A stretch of DNA of 64,000 bases from Sciurus carolinensis (taxonomy: Eukaryota > Chordata > Mammalia > Rodentia > Sciuridae), in assembly GCF_902686445.1 (NCBI RefSeq), contig NC_062227.1:17242678-17306677 (forward strand), read 5' to 3'. Shown here in pieces: positions 1 to 11,484 of this stretch. The notes under the pieces are model-generated. The model was given only the letters and a program-made list of their open reading frames with translations, made no database searches and had not been told where the DNA came from. How positions within the stretch are numbered: the stretch's first letter is position 1; every line of letters starts with the position of its first letter. The position numbers and the translations under genes were made by a program.

Positions 1-420
1 TCACTCCAACCTGAAAAGCTTTGGCAGACTCTCCACCAAGAATTTTCTCTTTGTTCTTTTAACCCTTGAAGTAACTCCATGAGGCAGAGCTCAGCTCAGA
101 GACCCCAGGAGAGACCCTGAGTGAGATTTGAGTCTGCATGGCTAATTTGGCAGGAGATTCCAAGATGTGTGGGCAGAGGACATGAGAATGGAAGGTAGCA
201 GGCCAAGGCCTGGCTCTTGCCCTGTGTCACAGCATCACACTGGGGACAGCTGAGGTGCAGTCCCAGTGGGGGTCTTAGAAAGCATGTACCTGGAGTTGTC
301 TCACTGAGGGTAATGAAGCTGTGTGGTTATGGAGAGATTTTATACCCCCCATTCTGACCTCAGGGTCCACAGGAAAGTTTGTGGTGACACATCACAAACC
401 TTTCATGGAAAGTCTGTTCA
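1..420. other. Non-coding, unassigned
   Basis: Unique-looking mixed-composition sequence. I see no exon, repeat consensus or RNA gene in it. Confidence 0.5.
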
Positions 421-795
421 AGTCCATTTTCTGTTGCTGTAATAAAATACCTGAGACCAGGTAATTTATAATGAATGCAGGATGATTTAGCTCATGGTTC
501 TGAAGGCTGGGAAGTCCAAGAGCATGGCACTGGCTTTTGTGAAGGCCTTCTTGCTGCATCACAACATGGTGGAAGGCAACCCCTGGGAGACTGAACAAGC
601 ATGCAAGCTCAGGTCTCTCTTCCTCTACTTAGAAAGCCACCATTGCCATTTTTGGGCCCCACCTTGGTGATTTTGTCTAATCCCATTTAAATGCCAAAGG
701 CCCCCACCTCCAAATACCATTACTATATGAATTTGGGGATTAAAATTTCCAAAACATGAGACTTTGGGGAGACACATTCAAGCCATACCCTCATT
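421..795 (-). repeat. MaLR solo LTR (MST/MLT1-like)
   Basis: Read on the minus strand this has the MaLR LTR landmarks: a start resembling GGTTTGAATGTGTC, an internal GGAGGTGGGGCC-like block, a GCAGCAAGAAGGCC block and a 3' end with a TAAATTACC...GGTATTTTATT arrangement. No internal retroviral sequence flanks it. Confidence 0.75.
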
Positions 796-1779
796 AATAT
801 CCCATTTCACATGTAAGTGCCTGAGGTTAAGAGAAGTGAACTGACTTTGTTCCCTCATTCAATTAGCAACTCAGCCATGACTGCATCTTACCAGACACTG
901 ACTCCAGAGTCAGGGTCAGCCTCACGTGGGGATCCCTTTTGCCTGCTGAGAATCCCAAAGTCATGCTGAATCAGACCAGCACCCCTGGTCTCACATTATA
1001 AGCACAGGTAGAGGTGGGCGCTTCCTCATTTCAGTTACTTAAGGCCCTCCTCATGACTGATGATGGAGGTACTTGGTGGAAGCTTTCCCAGGGCTTCCAC
1101 CCTCTGGAGTAGCTAAGAAGCCATGCCAACCAGGCAGAACCGTGGTCTCATCCTAAGCTGCTCTCTCCAGCCCTTAGATACCGCTTGACTCAGCTCTTTA
1201 TGTCCACCATCTCTGTTGGGTCAAGGTTGTCATTCATGTAATTTGGGCAAGTCAAAAATCATGAACCTTTGAGTCTCAGAAGGCACCAAAGACTGTCATT
1301 CTGGGTCCTAATATGGATTCATGGAGGCTTCAGGCAGACACGGGACCTCCTTGCCCTGCCTCTTCTCCACCCCTCCAAGGCCCCCTGCCAGGGGAACCCC
1401 TGGATTCACTCACACCCTGGCAGGGAGGGTGGACAGCAGCACTAAGAAACTGCATAGCACTTACAGAGGCCTTGGCGTGCTGTCATTTTCTGGTTCATGC
1501 TGCTGTGCCCTGCCCAGTGCTGTTCCTGGAGTCATTTGTCAGAGTTCTCACACCTCACATCACACCTGTGTCAGCCTGCTGCCCTGCAGGACCATCTTCA
1601 TGCAAAGCCAGAGCAAACAGCCTGTCTGGAGGCACTGAAAAACAACCTCCCAGGCCCCCCTGCTTCCTGCAGAAATAATCAATGATAATACCAATGAGGT
1701 CCGTGGGGTCGGGAGATACCAAGAGACCAAAAGGCATCTTCCAAGACCTGGATGAGGAGATTAGGCTGGGCTGAGACAA
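796..1779. other. Non-coding, unassigned
   Basis: No recognised gene. Two overlapping open frames of about 105-121 codons at 1313-1678 lack domain features, splice context or codon signature and are treated as chance. Confidence 0.5.
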
Positions 1780-1868
1780 ACCTGTGCCTGGTGACCTTGG
1801 GCAACAGCCACTCTCTCCCTGAGCCTCATCTCTTTTCTTTTGGGTAAAATGGAAATGGAATAAAAATT
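1780..1868 (+). repeat. MIR SINE fragment
   Basis: The core-to-3' MIR pattern is present: a GTGACCTTGGGCAA block, then a Leu-tRNA-derived-SINE style GAGCCTCATCTC stretch and GGTAAAATGG. Confidence 0.6.
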
Positions 1869-1880
1869 TTCCAGCTTTGT

Positions 1881-2328
1881 GCTTTGTGTTGGTTTTCTAG
1901 GGCTGCTGCAGTAATGTGCCAGCAGCTGGTGGATTAGAAGAGCTGACATTGTTTTCCTCAAGGTTCTGGAGGATGAAGTCAGCAGGACCAGGCTCTCCCT
2001 GAGCCTCAGAGGAGAGGCTCTTCTTGATTCTTCCAATGTGGAGTGGCCACTGGCCGTCTTTGGTATTCCTTGGCTTCTAGATGCACCCTCCCAGTCTCTG
2101 TCTTGGTCTCCATGTGACACCCTCCCTGTGTCTCTGTGTGCACCCATCTCTCTGTCTTACCCAGATTACCTGTCACATTGCAGTAGAGCAGACCCTTCTC
2201 CAATGTGACCTTTTCTTGATGAAAGCTGCGTAGACCGTTTCCCCAAATAAGGTTATGGGCCCAGTGCCAGGGGTCAGGATTTCACCATGTCTTGGGGTAC
2301 AGGCAGGGTTATTCACCCCACAACTGTT
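1881..2328 (-). repeat. MaLR LTR (MLT1-like)
   Basis: The right edge reads like an inverted LTR start (CCCCACAAC). The left edge has the inverted 3' end GGTTTTCTAGGGCTGC, and the interior has CAAGGTTCTGGAGG and AAATAAGGTT blocks typical of MLT1-type LTRs. Confidence 0.7.
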
Positions 2329-2584
2329 CTTATTGAATGGTATGCCACTGAACGGATTTAGGGGTTTGAGATGTCTCTGCTCACTCCTCCTCTGTTTCCT
2401 GGCTGTGTAGTGACCAAACAGCTTGTTTGCCCATAACTAGCATTTCTGGTTTTGGTTAATACATTGAGAAATACAGAGGGCCCAAGATGGATCCATGAAA
2501 GTTGAGACTGGGATGTGTGAGCCCACTGTTCCAGCATGCTGGCCATATAGCAGGTCATGAAACCATAAGGAGGTTTGTTAGTTC

Positions 2585-2672
2585 ACTGGTGTGTTACCAG
2601 TGCCTAGCACAGGGGAGTAGAGATGGGAGCACATAGTAGATGCTCAATAAATACTTGTTGAATGAATATAGA
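2585..2672 (+). repeat. L2 LINE 3' end
   Basis: It carries the diagnostic L2 terminal phrase: CCAGTGCCTAGCACAGG, then TAGATGCTCAATAAATAC and TTGTTGAATGAAT. Confidence 0.75.
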
Positions 2673-3104
2673 AAGTCCCTGACACAAATGATGACCACCA
2701 TAAGCTAGAGAAACCTCAAAAAAGAATCTACCTGCATTAAAATACCTTTTGGAAAGGTTGAGAGCCTTTTTATGTTGTGTATTTTCAATGAAGAAATAGC
2801 CATCTCATAATCTGGGATATATTCAACACTTTTATATCCTGTAGCTACTTTTATTATCTCCATTTTCCAGCTGAGGTTGACAGAGTACCTAAATCCTTAC
2901 TCAAAGGCTTTTAGGAAACAGAGACTAGAAGGCTGATTATATCTTTTTCCATCTCACATTCTAAGATAAACATGAAATTTCCCCCTTAGTCTCTAATCCT
3001 ATGTAAAATCACATTTTCCTTTGTGTGATTATGTAAGTTTTATCTGTCACCCACTCTAGACTGGGAGCTCTGTATTGTTTAGGCACCTAAATTTGTTTAT
3101 CACT
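2673..3104. other. AT-rich non-coding, unassigned
   Basis: Degenerate AT-rich sequence with no recognised gene or clear repeat consensus. Confidence 0.4.
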
Positions 3105-3612
3105 CAGACAAGGTGCTAATGACAGTCATCCTCCAAGATGATCCTCAGTGAACCATGCCCTGTGCAGGTCCTGCCCCTCACTAGAAAACTCTGACCTGGA
3201 TAACCAATGGGGTATTGATGGACAGCATCTGAAGCTAGATCATAAAAACCACAACTTCCATGAGTCCTCCCTTGGTTTGCTTGCTCTGGGGAGTTTAGCT
3301 GCCACCTAAGGACTCTTGAACAGCCCTGTGGAGAGGTCCATGCAGAGGACAGTGGACACCTCCTGCCCACAGTCATGTGAACTGCCTTCAAAGTTGATCC
3401 TCTGGCACCTGTTAAACCTTCAGATGAGACCACAGCCCCAGGCAGCACCTTGATGGCAGCCTCATGAATAATCTTGAAGCATGACCCCCCACCAAGTCAC
3501 TCCTGAATTACTGATCCCCCAAAATGAGTTCATAAAAGATTTAAAAAAAAAAACCGTTTTTTGTTTTAAGCCACTAGATTTTGAGTTAATTTGTTAAGGA
3601 GTCATGAAGAAT
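3105..3612 (+). repeat. MaLR LTR (MLT1-like)
   Basis: The 3' end carries the MaLR signature GTTTTAAGCCACTAGATTTT then TTTGTTA. The preceding CTCCTGAATTACTGAT and GCATGACCCCCC blocks resemble MLT-type LTRs. Confidence 0.65.
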
Positions 3613-3654
3613 AAATATTATGCTCAGTTTATAGTTCTTGAATGCCTAAGGAAA

Positions 3655-3810
3655 CCAATGAAGCAGTTTGGACTAATCCACCAGAGACAGACTGGTTGAC
3701 TTTAGGCAAATATGATCTGGCCTCTCTGAGTCTTGGTTTTTGTATGTGTACAATGGAGGTGACAATCACAGTACCTCAAAGGGTGGCCACAAGAAGTCAG
3801 GGGCAAAGAC
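3655..3810 (+). repeat. MIR SINE
   Basis: Contains the TTAGGCAAAT core, a CTCTCTGAGTCTTGGTTT box and a degenerate GTACAATGGAGGTGA 3' region in MIR order. Confidence 0.6.
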
Positions 3811-4194
3811 AGGCAAAGGTACTTTATGTTGTGCTTGGTTGGGTCATGCTGTAATTACTGAGCTGGAATAAGCAGTCAGAAGGGGCAGCACTGTGATGAC
3901 TGGCTGGATGTCAACCATGGGGTTTGGTATGTGATAAGCTCCTTGAAAGTGGTAGTCATTTTGGTCACTGCCATCAGGCAAAAGGCTAATAGCCCAGTGT
4001 CTGCCTTGAGCTCTCAGCCTTGTGAGCACAGGCAAGCAGACATTCACATTCTGCTGTGATGGGCAACACAGGGACCCATTCTGGGGTGGGAGAGGAAAGC
4101 CCATATCACTACAGAAGACAGAAGTTTTTGAAGTCACCAACCTTATCAGTCCCAATTCCAGCTTCAGGTATTCTCTGAAGAGTTCATGCCTATT

Positions 4195-4400
4195 TCCACT
4201 GTTCCACTCAGTTGGGAAACTAAGACATCAGTCGTGCACTGAACAAAGACCTAACCCCTGACTTATGTGCTCTGTGACATTCCACAGGTCACTTAGCTTT
4301 TCTGAGTCTCAGTTTCCTCATCTATAAAGTTGCAGTTGTCATGAGCCATAAAACAAGATGGTCCTTGTTCCTGTGTTGAACACAATAAATGCTTTATAAA
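4195..4400 (+). repeat. MIR SINE
   Basis: Contains GTGACATTCCACAGGTCACT then CTGAGTCTCAGTTTCCTCAT and a TATAAAGT variant of the TGTAAAATG box. Confidence 0.65.
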
Positions 4401-5964
4401 TGTCATGTGGTTACATATGAGTACAAAGACACATGGACTTCTTCCCCAAAGACTCTGTTCTCATGGAGAAGGTGGCTCCATGAAAGAGGACTCTGGGTTT
4501 TCCTTTCCACATAACCCATTTGCAGGGTCCTCTTGAACTTCAAAGAGAAGCCCACCAGGAAGCTCCAAGTGCAATGGGAGAAAGATGAGAGCTTCTTCAA
4601 GGGTTGCTGAGCAGCTGTTTGGTGTCACACCAGGATGGCCAAGCCTTTGAGACCTGTTTATTCCTTGCAGATAACATCTCAAGTGGACTGCAAGAAGGGA
4701 CGGGAGGACCCTCAGGGTCAGCCCACACCTTTGCAGTTGTTTAGATATCGATTCTAATGCATTTGCAGCTAGGGTGCTGGGCAAGTGATAGGTTTGAAGA
4801 CACCCCATAGATTCACTTGGAAGCTTCATCTAGAGAATTGTAAATCTCTTAACAGAATGAGAGAACCTCAGCCATCATTGTCCTGCTGAAGAAAGTGTTC
4901 AGCAACTCCTCATCAATAACCCTTTAGAAGGTACCAGCAGCTCTTTCCATCTTTATAAAATATGCTGGTGAATATGAATATGAGATTGAGCTTTCTGGCT
5001 AATTGGGATGGGAGAGAGAGACCAGTAGGATTGCAGAAAACAGGATTTTCTTTTTTTAAATTTTAAAATTTGTTCTAATGAGGTTTACCTGACTGTAGAA
5101 TGCATTCATACATTTTGATAGATCAGAAAACAAGGATTTTATGAGCAAAGATAGTTTGGGAAAGAATTATTTTTTTTAATGCAATGATTTTCTTAATTGT
5201 AAGATTTCCCAGACTCCACTCTATGCTCCTGTGTGTTTTGATTTTTTCTTCCCTGAGAAGGATCTTCTAAAGTGATATTTCTGTTCATATTGTGGGGCCA
5301 CCAAGTATAGTTTTTGGAGCTTGTGTGAGATGAGCATTACTGGGAACACAATTTGGTGCAGGTTACCTCAGGAAATAAAGCACACAAAGTACTTGGACCA
5401 GTGCACACGGTGCCCAGGAAGTACTTAGCAAAGGTACATATTATCACATTACTCTGTGGGGGAGAGGCTTGGACTCCAGGGTCACCCCCAAATCTTCAAA
5501 TCTATGATTCTAGTTCTAATGTCATCCCCCAAATGGTGAGGAGTCTTGTTACCTTGGAAGAAATGAGGAAAAAATATAGAAAACACACATCCCAGTACAG
5601 TTTCCTCAGTAATTTAAATTGAATTCTTAACAAGTAGCAAAAGTGACCTTACCTACCTTTTCATTTGCTCTCTCATGAGATCAAATAAACAGTAAAATTG
5701 CACAGGAGGAATACCCTGGGCACTTAGTATGGAACAGGTGGCATCTTCTAGCAGAATCTGGCTGGACCAGCATCCTCCCTAGGACACACACCAGCTATGG
5801 TTCCAGGAGAAGCAACTCTCTGCTTTGGGTGCTGGTCTTCTTTACTGTCAAACACAAACAAGAGATGACCAAGTCACCATCACACTCCATATGTGGCCCT
5901 GTGGTCAGCATATTGATAGTAAGTTGGAGGACTTGAGTGTCTGGAGGGTCAGTCAAGAAATACT
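4401..5964. other. Non-coding, with possible old L1 debris at 5040-5200
   Basis: No gene recognised. The AT-rich part at 5040-5200 contains a GAGGTTTACCTGACTGTAGAA-like phrase seen in old LINE-1 3' regions, too short to assign firmly. Confidence 0.35.
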
Positions 5965-6095
5965 TGTTTTGATGGACAGAAACCTTATGACCTTATCCAA
6001 TCCCAATTGCCTCCTAATGGCCCCTCTCCCAACTACCATCGATATGTGAATTGGAGAATTACGTTTCCAACACAAGCATTGCTTTCAAACCACAC
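5965..6095 (-). repeat. MaLR LTR fragment
   Basis: The inverted 5' third of an MST/MLT1-like LTR is visible: TTATGACCTTATCCAATCCC, CCTCCTAATGGCCCC, then AATTACGTTTCCAACACA. Confidence 0.6.
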
Positions 6096-7004
6096 CAGAG
6101 TCTCATGAATTGAGAATTTATTCTCTGAGCCCATGTCGTACAGAGCAGTGTTAGGAGACCAGATGTCCTGATAAGAAGACAGCTGCCATGACTTGTACAA
6201 GTATCCCCACCCCAAAATCTCCCCCCACTAACAGGAAGGTACCACCCCACCAGGCAGAGATGTCTCTCCTGAATCCTTCCTCCCAGGTGACCAGGTGCCC
6301 TTGGTGTCTGAGAGTACAGTGCAAATTTTATGCAAGTTGATTGCAAAGGGTCACTGCAAAATCTTGCCAAAGATGAAGCATTTCATAAAGTGGATGGAAG
6401 TTTTTCTGGAGAGTGACTCTAATTATAGGCAGAGCATCTGATGGATGGAAATGTGGGAGCTTTGGACCAATTGACGTGACAGGTGCTTCAAAGGAGAATG
6501 ATTTGAGTATTCAAGGATTAGAACAGGCCCTTAGGGAAACTGATGAAGCCTGCTAGGATGTCTGAAAAAGTACCTTCCTTATGATCAAGCTGCGTAAACT
6601 CAAATGTGAAGGGAATGTGTCCTGTTATGGTATCTTCTTAGTTGGCTCCTAAACTAAGTGTTTGGCATGGCCAATTAGGTATTTATACAAGAACACTTAC
6701 TCTCAGTTTAAGCAATAATTCATTATTCCAGATCAAGTCAAGACACAGAAAACACATATTTGAATCACAGCTGCATCTAAGACTTTGTGACTTCCTCATT
6801 TCTGATTTCCTTGGTAGATTGACTATTTTCAGTTTGCAGGAAAAACATTTTTTGTGTGTTATTTCGTATACTAGCCAAAAAATAATGATATTGACATCTA
6901 ACTTGCATTTAGCACTTTCCACGTGCCAGGTGCTTGTTAGGAATGCCTGGCCTAGGAAGCCATTTGATCCATATGACAAACCCTATGAGAGAGATACTTT
7001 ATTT
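6096..7004. other. Non-coding, unassigned
   Basis: No exon-like structure. A 137-codon open frame at 6642-7055 runs into the neighbouring LTR and shows no protein similarity. The phrase GCACTTTCCACGTGCCAGG near 6910 suggests a short MIR/L2 relic. Confidence 0.4.
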
Positions 7005-7345
7005 AGACTGTTTTATGTGACTACAACAAAATGCCAGAGATTGGGTAATCTATAAAGAAGAAAAACATCTTTCTCTCGTTTCTGCAGGCTGTGATCAAGG
7101 TGCCTGACTCTGGGGAGGGCCTTCTTGCTGCATCACAATGTGGTCAATGGCATCATCACCAGGTCAGAAAGCAGGCTTAGCTCTCCCATTCTCCTCTTAA
7201 GAAACCACCAACGCCATCAGGGGACACCACACTTCTGACTTCATCTAACACTCATTACTTCCTAAAGGCCCCACCTCCAATTAGCATCAGTTTATGAATT
7301 TGGGGGTGAGTTTTCCAATGCCTGAAATTTTGCAGGACACCTTTA
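7005..7345 (-). repeat. MaLR LTR (MST/MLT1-like)
   Basis: Inverted LTR landmarks are GGGTAATCTATAAAGAAG, GGGCCTTCTTGCTGCATCAC and GGCCCCACCTCCAATTAGCA in that order. Same family group as the copy near position 600. Confidence 0.75.
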
Positions 7346-7500
7346 AACTGAAGTGCTATAATGATTCCCTGTAGCAGAAGTTCAGAAAGGTTAAGTTCCA
7401 AGCAAGACCACACAGCTAATACACAATACAGTAGGATGTGAACTGAGAACATCTGGATCCAGACTCCAGGTTGCTGGTCATAACATCTTCCTGATATCAA
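7346..7500 (-). repeat. MIR SINE
   Basis: Reverse-orientation MIR pattern: AGAAAGGTTAAGTTCC, ACCACACAGCTAAT, GTGAACTGAGA and CAGACTCCAGG. Confidence 0.6.
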
Positions 7501-7540
7501 ATATTAACAACATACTCCTACACAGAAAAGGAAACTTCCA

Positions 7541-7768
7541 GCAGGTGTGGGGTGCACGCCCGTAATCTCAGCGGCTCAGGAGGCTGAGGTAGGAGAATGG
7601 TTTGTTCAGGGTTGGCCCCAGCAACTTAGCGAATCCCTAAGCTACTCAGTGAGACCCGTCTCTAAAAGAAAAATAAAAAGGGCTAGGGATGTGGCTCAGT
7701 GTTTAAGTGCCCCTGGGTTCAACCTATGGTACCAAAATAAAGAAATAAATAAAATAACCAAATAAACC
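7541..7768 (+). mobile_element. B1-dID dimeric SINE
   Basis: The left B1-like half has GGCTCAGGAGGCTGAGG and CAGTGAGACC. An A-rich linker leads to the ID-like right half with GGGATGTGGCTCAGT and a Pol III box B-like GGGTTCAACC, then an A-rich tail. AACTTCCAG flanks it at 7533-7541 and 7769-7777 as a target-site duplication. Confidence 0.93.
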
Positions 7769-8832
7769 AACTTCCAGGGAGGATCAATTCACACTGCCCC
7801 TCTGCTGAGTCTCTACCTTCAATCATGGGTGATCCATGGTTGCCCCAGATTTGGCTTCCTCTCTCTGTTTCTGAGGAAATGCCAAGTCACGTCACACCAC
7901 CTTGATGTCTCAGAGCAGTTAGAATCGATTTGCTGTTTGACTTGGGTTTTTCCTGAAAGAGCACCGCTGCAATCCTAACCTTTTCCTTTCTGTGCTCTGT
8001 CAATAAACCACTGCTTCTGCTACTTTTTATAGAAATCCAATTGAAAATGTGTCCTTTAATATTGAATCACCCAGGCGGCCCAGACTGCAAACCTCTGTCA
8101 CCTGCCTCCCATCAGCCCAAGGTGCTGGGCCAGGTGGTGAGACAGCTCCTCCTCTGTCCATAGAAATCCTCCTACATCTCTGCCTCCATCTCTGGAGCAA
8201 CTCCAAGAGCTCTTTGACCCCTGCCTGTGGGTCTCCAGCCCCTGCCTCCCAGAGTCACTGCCAGACACAGCTTCCAGAGGCTGACCCAGAGCAGGAGGGA
8301 GAGAGGGGTGGCACTGCAGAGCAGAGGGGTGGCCCAGGAGTGGAGGCTACTGCCTTCCCGCTCTGCCAGGGGAGGAGGCTGTGGGTGGGTGGCCTCTCAG
8401 GGAGGAGGAGGCTGAGAGCCAGGGAGCAGGAAACCCAAAGACCTCTCCTGGCAGCTGGGGGCCAGGCAGGCCACCTGGGCAGCAGTGGGTCAGGGGCCAC
8501 TGGGGACACAGATGGGCCTGGGTTGCAGTGCAGCAGCACAGTGTTGAGACACTGCGGGTTCCAAGCAATACCCTCGGCAGCCTCTGTGTCCTCCTGTGTC
8601 ACTGCCTCGGGTACATCAAGCCCGGGGGACAGCAGGTCGGCCATATGTACAGTGGGATCTTCTGCACTGCTCTTCCCGGGAGGGTCTTGACCTGCTCTCC
8701 TTCAGCTGACAGTGTGGTCGTGGGTACAGCATTAGTTACCACCTCATCATTGATGAGAAACAGTGACCACACCTAGAGTGTCATTGAGGAGACTCCCTGA
8801 GACAGCGTCTTTTGATTGTTGAACTGTTCCTT

Positions 8833-9024
8833 CCAGGCGTGGTGGCAAACTCCTCTCTGTTCAGTTACTCAGGAGGCTGAGGTTGGAGGACACTAGTTCT
8901 ACACCAGCCTCAGCAAAGGAGAGAGGCTCTCCTCAATTGATCAGAGGCCCATTCTCCAAACAGAGAACAAACAGGGCCAGGAGGGGCCGTGGTTAAGCAT
9001 ATTTGGGTTTCATCCCTGGGACCC
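8833..9024 (+). mobile_element. Degenerate B1-dID SINE
   Basis: GGCGTGGTGGCAAAC, TCAGGAGGCTGAGG and CCAGCCTCAGCAAA mark the left half. The right half is strongly diverged (GGGGCCGTGGTTAAGC, then TTCATCCCTGGGACC). Confidence 0.7.
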
Positions 9025-9893
9025 AGAAGAACACAGAACAGAAGAAGTAAACACAGTGTTTTCTTCTTGGGAAAGAATCTCTTTCATGGTCTCAGAGAGG
9101 AGTGGAGAAATCCCACTTCTGACTCTTTGTTGGGGAGCGTGGGACTTGGTTCCAGCTCTGAATCTTTAGTTAGTGACTAATTGACCTGCGAGAAGTTACT
9201 TGCACTGAGCCTCAATATGAGGATGAGAAAAGAGGAAGCTGCCTCGTATGCTGGGTTGCCAGGTCTGAGGCGGGTGGAGGCTCAGGATGTGGCACAGGAA
9301 GATGAAATGTCCAGGAGGGCAGGGATGTTCCCTCAGTCCCTGTTGGACTCAGAATGGAGTGTGGCCTGTCGTCCTTGCTCCCTCCTCTCTGTGACTGCCT
9401 CATCTGTGTGTTTGTTAGTGACCAGCCTGTGACCCCAGCATTAGAGGTTCCCCAGGTGATACAGGTGAGTGACGACCCACACACCTGGGGACAAGCTCAG
9501 AGCAGATGGCAGAAGGACCCTGCAAGACATGTGGGCAGCCAGGGAGGCCCTGCAAGCTCCAATGGCTCATCCAGTGTCACACAGAGAGCCCAAGGAGGGG
9601 AAGGGTCAGAACCCATCTGTCTCCCACTCCTGGGAAGCTGCTCCCCAGGCCTTTGCTGAGCACGGAGGGAGGGTGTGTGCGTCGGCCACTCTCACTTGTG
9701 TCACAGGCCAGGGGAGCAGACGACTCCAAGATGGCTCCCATTTTGTGAGGAAGTGCCTCAGGTAAGGGGACCCCAGGAAGTGACCTCACTTCCTGGCAAT
9801 GGAACAAAGAGAACTTGGAACCTGGTAGCCAGGCACCCAGAGACTGGGCACAGCCCAGTCTGTTCAGATGTGTGGAGAGAGCGATCCAGAGCT
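9025..9893. other. Upstream flank of RalGDS-like exon 1
   Basis: GC-rich sequence without a CpG island, TATA box or 5' UTR that I can support. Overlapping open frames at 9354-9765 look like chance frames. Confidence 0.4.
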
Positions 9894-10055
9894 ATGAGCT
9901 CTTGCTGTCTCCTGACGGGTGGCTGCACAGGCCTCAGGAAGACCCTGAGCAGGGGCTTGTCTCAAATGTGGAGGTGCTGGGTCAGTTTCTGGCCCCCTCC
10001 TGTCTGTCGAAGGTTTAGGAGGAACTGGAGAATGAGACACAGCAGCCCAGAGCAG
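9894..10055 (+). CDS. RalGDS-like exon 1 (putative start exon)
   Basis: The exon has 54 codons from ATG at 9894 and ends in phase 0 at a good donor (CAG then GTGAGC, 10056). The peptide opens MSSCCLLTGGCTGLRK and continues with several Trp and Arg/Cys residues (MWRCW, RRFRRNW). From memory, N-termini of multicopy mammalian RalGDS-like proteins have a similar Met-x-Ser-Cys-Cys opening followed by an Arg-rich stretch; this was not checked by alignment. The ATG was chosen because it is in frame with the donor and with exon 2. An upstream frame open from 9675 could place the start further 5', but shows no recognisable homology. Confidence 0.55.
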
Positions 10056-10113
10056 GTGAGCTTAGGGTAACCCCCCACTCTGATCCTGTCTTGGAGACCG
10101 CAGTCCTTCATGG

Positions 10114-10114
<1 letters not shown>

Positions 10115-10191
<77 letters not shown>
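10115..10191. repeat. Compound (TG)n(GA)n microsatellite in RalGDS-like intron 1
   Basis: About 20 TG units (10115-10154) are followed directly by about 19 GA units (to 10191). It lies 60 bases after the exon 1 donor and 65 bases before the exon 2 acceptor, so it makes up over a third of the intron. Confidence 0.97.
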
Positions 10192-10194
<3 letters not shown>

Positions 10195-10256
10195 GGATAC
10201 AAAGAGAGCAGAACCTCTTTGGATCTCACTTGATCATCAGCCAGCATCGTTTGCAG

Positions 10257-10486
10257 GTTGCCACTGTTTCCATGTTGAAGTGTCCCCTTTCATGCCCACA
10301 CTATGAGGAACAAAGCAAAGCTGCACCAGAGGACCTGTCCAGGCTGGTGCAGACATTCAAGGTGCTGGTGGTGGAGGACATCATCAATGACATGCAGAGG
10401 GGCAATGAGGCCTTTGTTCACAAATTCCTACGCACCTACCAGAGTCTGACCAGCACCCACAAACTGATGGAGCAGCTGTGCAGAAG
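10257..10486 (+). CDS. RalGDS-like exon 2 (REM domain, first half)
   Basis: The exon begins after the acceptor TTTGCAG and is open in phase 0 for 76 codons plus 2 bases. The part PEDLSRLVQTF, then FVHKFLRTYQSLTSTHKLME, matches the start of the REM/RasGEF_N domain in RalGDS and RGL proteins, where a Leu/Val-rich helix is followed by a Phe-Leu-x-Thr-Tyr core and a Thr-rich turn. The two leftover bases (AG) combine with the first G of exon 3 to make Arg, exactly the phase required. The following dinucleotide at 10487-10488 is AT, not GT, so the donor is apparently destroyed; read-through adds about 20 codons and stops at 10551-10553. Confidence 0.65.
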
Positions 10487-11004
10487 ATGCACCCCTTTTC
10501 CCAGCCCAGGGACCCACCCCCTCCAGCATGTGTGGGAGGCCAGGCATCACTGAACCCCATCACTGTGGAAGGTGGGGCCACAAGGACCACCCTGCCTGGG
10601 TGTGTGCAGGACCAAGGAGAAGGAGCCCTGGCAGGTTGGCCTCAGGCTGGGGCCCAGGGCTCTGAGCTTCTCCCTGGGCCTGTCCTCAAGCTCTGAGGCC
10701 TCAGGAAAGCAGCTTCCACATTTGGGAAGTAAAGGAAAGTGTGGATCACTTCTGGGAGGGTCCCTCATCACCACGGAGCCAGACAGGGACCCCTGGAATG
10801 CATGTGGGGCCCCAGGCCTGGAGACAGAGAGGCAGAGGGTGGTGGGTCCATTCATCTCTCAAGGTAGCCTGTCACTCAGGAGAAGGGAGGCACACCTCCC
10901 AGCACTTGAGAGCCCCAACTCTCAGGAAGCTGGTCAATCCCACCAGGCACCTAGGAGGTAAGGGGCCTGGGTTGTAAGAGGTGACACTGCCTGGCCTTCT
11001 CTAG

Positions 11005-11055
11005 GGATGGAGACCTCAGAGCACAAGAGGAGGAGGAGCAGCTTAAAGTGAAGAA
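11005..11055 (+). CDS. RalGDS-like exon 3 (short acidic REM segment)
   Basis: This 51-bp exon is bounded by a strong acceptor (CCTTCTCTAG) and a consensus donor (GTGAGT at 11056). It encodes DGDLRAQEEEEQLKVK and ends with two bases that join exon 4 to give Asn. RalGDS proteins have an acidic, Gln/Leu-containing segment ending Leu-Lys-Asn at the same place between the two halves of the REM domain. Its small size, both splice sites and exact phase on both sides make chance unlikely. Confidence 0.6.
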
Positions 11056-11484
11056 GTGAGTGTTCTTTAGTTGGAGAGGGAGGGTCCCCTTCTCCAGACG
11101 GAGCACTTGGGAAGCTGGTGTAGAGGCTGGGCAATGCCAGGTCCACCCTGTTGTGACTCCCAGCAGAGGGTTTTGCCTGTAGCAGGACACAGAGGGGAGG
11201 GTTAGGGATCCAAGGGGCAGAGGATTGGCTGGGGTCCCAGGGCCAGGCCCCGTGAGGACCCCTCCAACACGGCCGATCTTGCCAGATCACCCACACTCTC
11301 CTGCATGGAGACTGGACAGAAACTGGGGGACCGCCGGCCACACACATTGCTCAGGATTGCCCACCTCGCCCTGTTGCCCAGGGGCTGCCAAGCCATGCTG
11401 AGGGAAGCCCATCATGCAGGGGCCTTGTGGTCCAGCCTGAGGCTCCAGGTGCTGACAGCTGCCTGCCCACTCCCACCTCCACAG

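Noticed and set aside
421..795. Endogenous retrovirus with coding potential
   Set aside because: Only a solo LTR is present; no gag, pol or env sequence flanks this or any other MaLR LTR in the window.
8049..8690. 213-codon + strand open frame upstream of the RalGDS-like locus
   Set aside because: Overlaps equally open frames on both strands (about 130 codons), low-complexity Ser/Gly/Pro composition, and not in splice continuity with exon 1.
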